From Verrucomicrobiota bacterium (GTDB lineage Bacteria > Verrucomicrobiota > Verrucomicrobiia > Limisphaerales > JAEYXS01): a stretch of 64,000 bases of DNA. The notes below the pieces were generated by a model. That model saw only the letters and a program-made list of their open reading frames with translations. It searched no databases and was not told where the DNA came from. Shown piece after piece: positions 62,633 through 64,000 of the stretch (position 1 is its first letter; every line of letters begins with the position of its first letter). The stretch lies in contig JAEYXS010000085.1 in assembly GCA_023431185.1 (NCBI GenBank), forward strand, positions 8,867 to 72,866, in the 5' to 3' direction. The position numbers and the translations under genes were made by a program.

Positions 62633-63811
62633 ATGCAACGAACACCTCAAACCATCGCCCGCGGATTGCTCTCCACCGCGCTGCTGCTCTGTGCCTCCCT
62701 GCACGCCGCCACGCCGCCGGAACTGAAATTCACCACGCCCCAGCGCGGTGAGATTAACCGCTTCGTCACGCTGCCGGGCAGCATCAAGGCGAACCAGCAG
62801 GCCACGCTCTACGCGAAAGTGCCGGGCTACCTGAAGTCCATCAAGGTGGACATCGGTGACACGGTGAAAGCGGGGCAACTGCTCGCGGAGATCGAGGTGC
62901 CCGAGCTGAGCGCCGACCTCGTCCGGGCCAAGGCCGCCGTGGCCCGCGCCGATGCGGAGAAGGCCAAGGCCGCCACCAGTGTCACGAAAGCGCGTGTGGA
63001 ATTGAACGCGAGCCAGACGGATTACGACCGTGTCAGCAAGGCGCGCAAATCCTCACCCGACCTCATCACGCCGCAAGCCTTGGATGATGCCAAAGCACGC
63101 TTTGAGTCGGCGAAAGCTTCGCTGGCCGAAGCGCAAGCGGGCGAGAACCTCGCCGCAGCCCGTTCTGGTGAGGCGCAAGCGGAACTGAAGCGCATCGAGG
63201 CCTTGCTGGCATTTGCGCAAGTGCAGGCCCCGTTCGCGGGCACCATCACCGAACGTTTCGTGGATGCCGGCGCCTTCATCCCGGCGGCGACTTCCGGTTC
63301 GGCCGCGCGCAATGCCGCCATCCTCACGCTCATGGATTTCGACACCGTGCGCGCCAGTGTAGGCGTTCCGGAATTGGAAGCATCGTTGGTTCAGAATGGC
63401 CAGCCAGTGAAGGTCACCGTGCAAGGTGTGGCGAACCGCGTCTTCTCCGGCTCCATCACGCGCCATTCGTTTGCCCTGGATGACGCCACCCGCATGCTGC
63501 ATCTGGAGGCTGACCTGCCGAACACCCAGAAAGAACTGCGCCCCGGCATGTATGCCACCATCCGTGTAGGCGTTGAGAAACACACGAACGCACTCTTGAT
63601 CCCTGTGGGCGCGCTCCTGATGGAAAAGGCGAACGCTTCGGTGTTCCAATACGTGGACGGCAAGGCCAAGAAAACGCCCGTGAAGATCGGTTTCAATGAT
63701 GGCACGAACGTGGAGGTCGCCAGCGGATTGAGCGGTGGTGAGCGCGTGCTGATCTTCGGCAAGGCCGCACCAGCCGATGGCCAAGCGGTCAATGCAACGG
63801 AGGCCAAATGA
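62633..63811 (+). CDS. RND periplasmic adaptor (membrane fusion) protein
   Basis: This 392-residue adaptor has a signal peptide (about 1-24) and the HlyD/AcrA arrangement: ATLYAKVPGYLKSIKVDIGD lipoyl half, a long Ala/Lys/Glu-rich helical hairpin (about 90-190), the second lipoyl half VQAPFAGTITERFVDAG, and beta-barrel and membrane-proximal domains. It links the RND pump to an outer-membrane channel. Gene order is pump then adaptor, the reverse of the usual order, with 13 bases between. No outer-membrane channel gene follows inside the window; it may lie just outside. Confidence 0.93.
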   Translation: MQRTPQTIARGLLSTALLLCASLHAATPPELKFTTPQRGEINRFVTLPGSIKANQQATLYAKVPGYLKSIKVDIGDTVKAGQLLAEIEVPELSADLVRAKAAVARADAEKAKAATSVTKARVELNASQTDYDRVSKARKSSPDLITPQALDDAKARFESAKASLAEAQAGENLAAARSGEAQAELKRIEALLAFAQVQAPFAGTITERFVDAGAFIPAATSGSAARNAAILTLMDFDTVRASVGVPELEASLVQNGQPVKVTVQGVANRVFSGSITRHSFALDDATRMLHLEADLPNTQKELRPGMYATIRVGVEKHTNALLIPVGALLMEKANASVFQYVDGKAKKTPVKIGFNDGTNVEVASGLSGGERVLIFGKAAPADGQAVNATEAK

Positions 63812-63872
63812 AGCAAGTCTTTTCAAAAGCCTTGAAGTCATTGCGCGTGGTGGGTGGTTTGTTTGTTTCCTG

Positions 63873-64000
63873 CCCCCTCACCCTGACCCTCTCCCTCAGA
63901 GAGAGGGAACAGCGATTGTTCGGTTTCATAAAGATCAATCCTCTCGGTTGCGACGGCGATTTATTCTCCCTCTCCCCAAGGGAGAGGGCCGGGGTGAGGG
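63873..64000. repeat. inverted pair of the CTCTCCC...GGGAGAGGG dispersed repeat at window edge
   Basis: CCCCCTCACCCTGACCCTCT followed by CCCTCAGAGAGAGGG (63873-63907), and the opposite orientation TTCTCCCTCTCCCCAAGGGA then GAGGGCCGGGGTGAGGG (63964-64000). The inverted order of the pair at 44290-44411; cut off by the window end. Confidence 0.8.

Noticed and set aside
1..64000. CRISPR array, tRNA, rRNA, prophage or insertion sequence
   Set aside because: I saw no regularly spaced direct repeats with spacers, no tRNA cloverleaf, no rRNA-like stretch and no transposase or phage protein.

Overview
The window looks like chromosomal DNA of a Verrucomicrobia-type bacterium of the PVC group. Reasons: PVC-type haem-binding CxxCH protein, two secreted Cys-type sulfatases, two H-X9-DG prepilin-like proteins with the [28 protein letters not shown]-type leader, Tat-exported TIM-barrel and squalene-cyclase-like proteins, ornithine-lipid-type acyltransferases, and many short palindromic repeats between genes. 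The taxon is inferred from gene content only; there is no rRNA or tRNA in the window and I saw no CRISPR array, phage or transposase gene.

Layout. 0-5.7 kb: an edge-truncated secreted sugar-phosphate-isomerase-like protein, a SixA-like phosphatase, prmC, murA, a zinc-ribbon protein and signal peptidase I. 5.7-11.8 kb: a sulfatase, a 1,124-residue surface protein with split cadherin-like repeats and an outer-membrane barrel protein. 11.8-19.4 kb: core genes pyrD, glnB-glnA, dnaA (with a candidate origin region upstream), a lone ABC ATPase and xylA. 19.4-32 kb: TatD-like nuclease, the large PVC cytochrome-like protein, a DUF2314-ankyrin protein, an EamA transporter, and an exported degradation cluster (sulfatase, squalene-cyclase-like, ceramidase-like), separated by repeat-rich spacers. 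32-43 kb: an unrecognised internally duplicated protein, a DUF2927 lipoprotein, a DUF2917/MocR divergent pair with clear operator repeats, a VIT-VWA protein, and a serine hydrolase fused to a NamZ-type muramidase. 43-46 kb: OlsB-like and PlsC/OlsA-like acyltransferases plus stand-alone CoaB. 46-50 kb: two tandem copies of a lipoprotein plus prepilin module, each with its own terminator. 50-54 kb: ABC-F ATPase, CvpA-like protein and two lipoproteins. 54-57.1 kb: MscS channel and an RsbU/RsbV/RsbW-type partner-switching operon. 57.2-63.8 kb: a CusRS-like two-component system followed by an RND pump and adaptor, with matching TCTTAAG-type repeats in both promoters.

The most interesting items are the duplicated lipoprotein-prepilin module, the hydrolase-NamZ fusion, the MocR operator triplet, the shared repeats upstream of the two-component and pump genes, the dnaA upstream region, the 662-residue duplicated protein of unknown family, the surface protein with a domain nested inside cadherin-like repeats, and several families of interspersed palindromic and heptanucleotide repeats.
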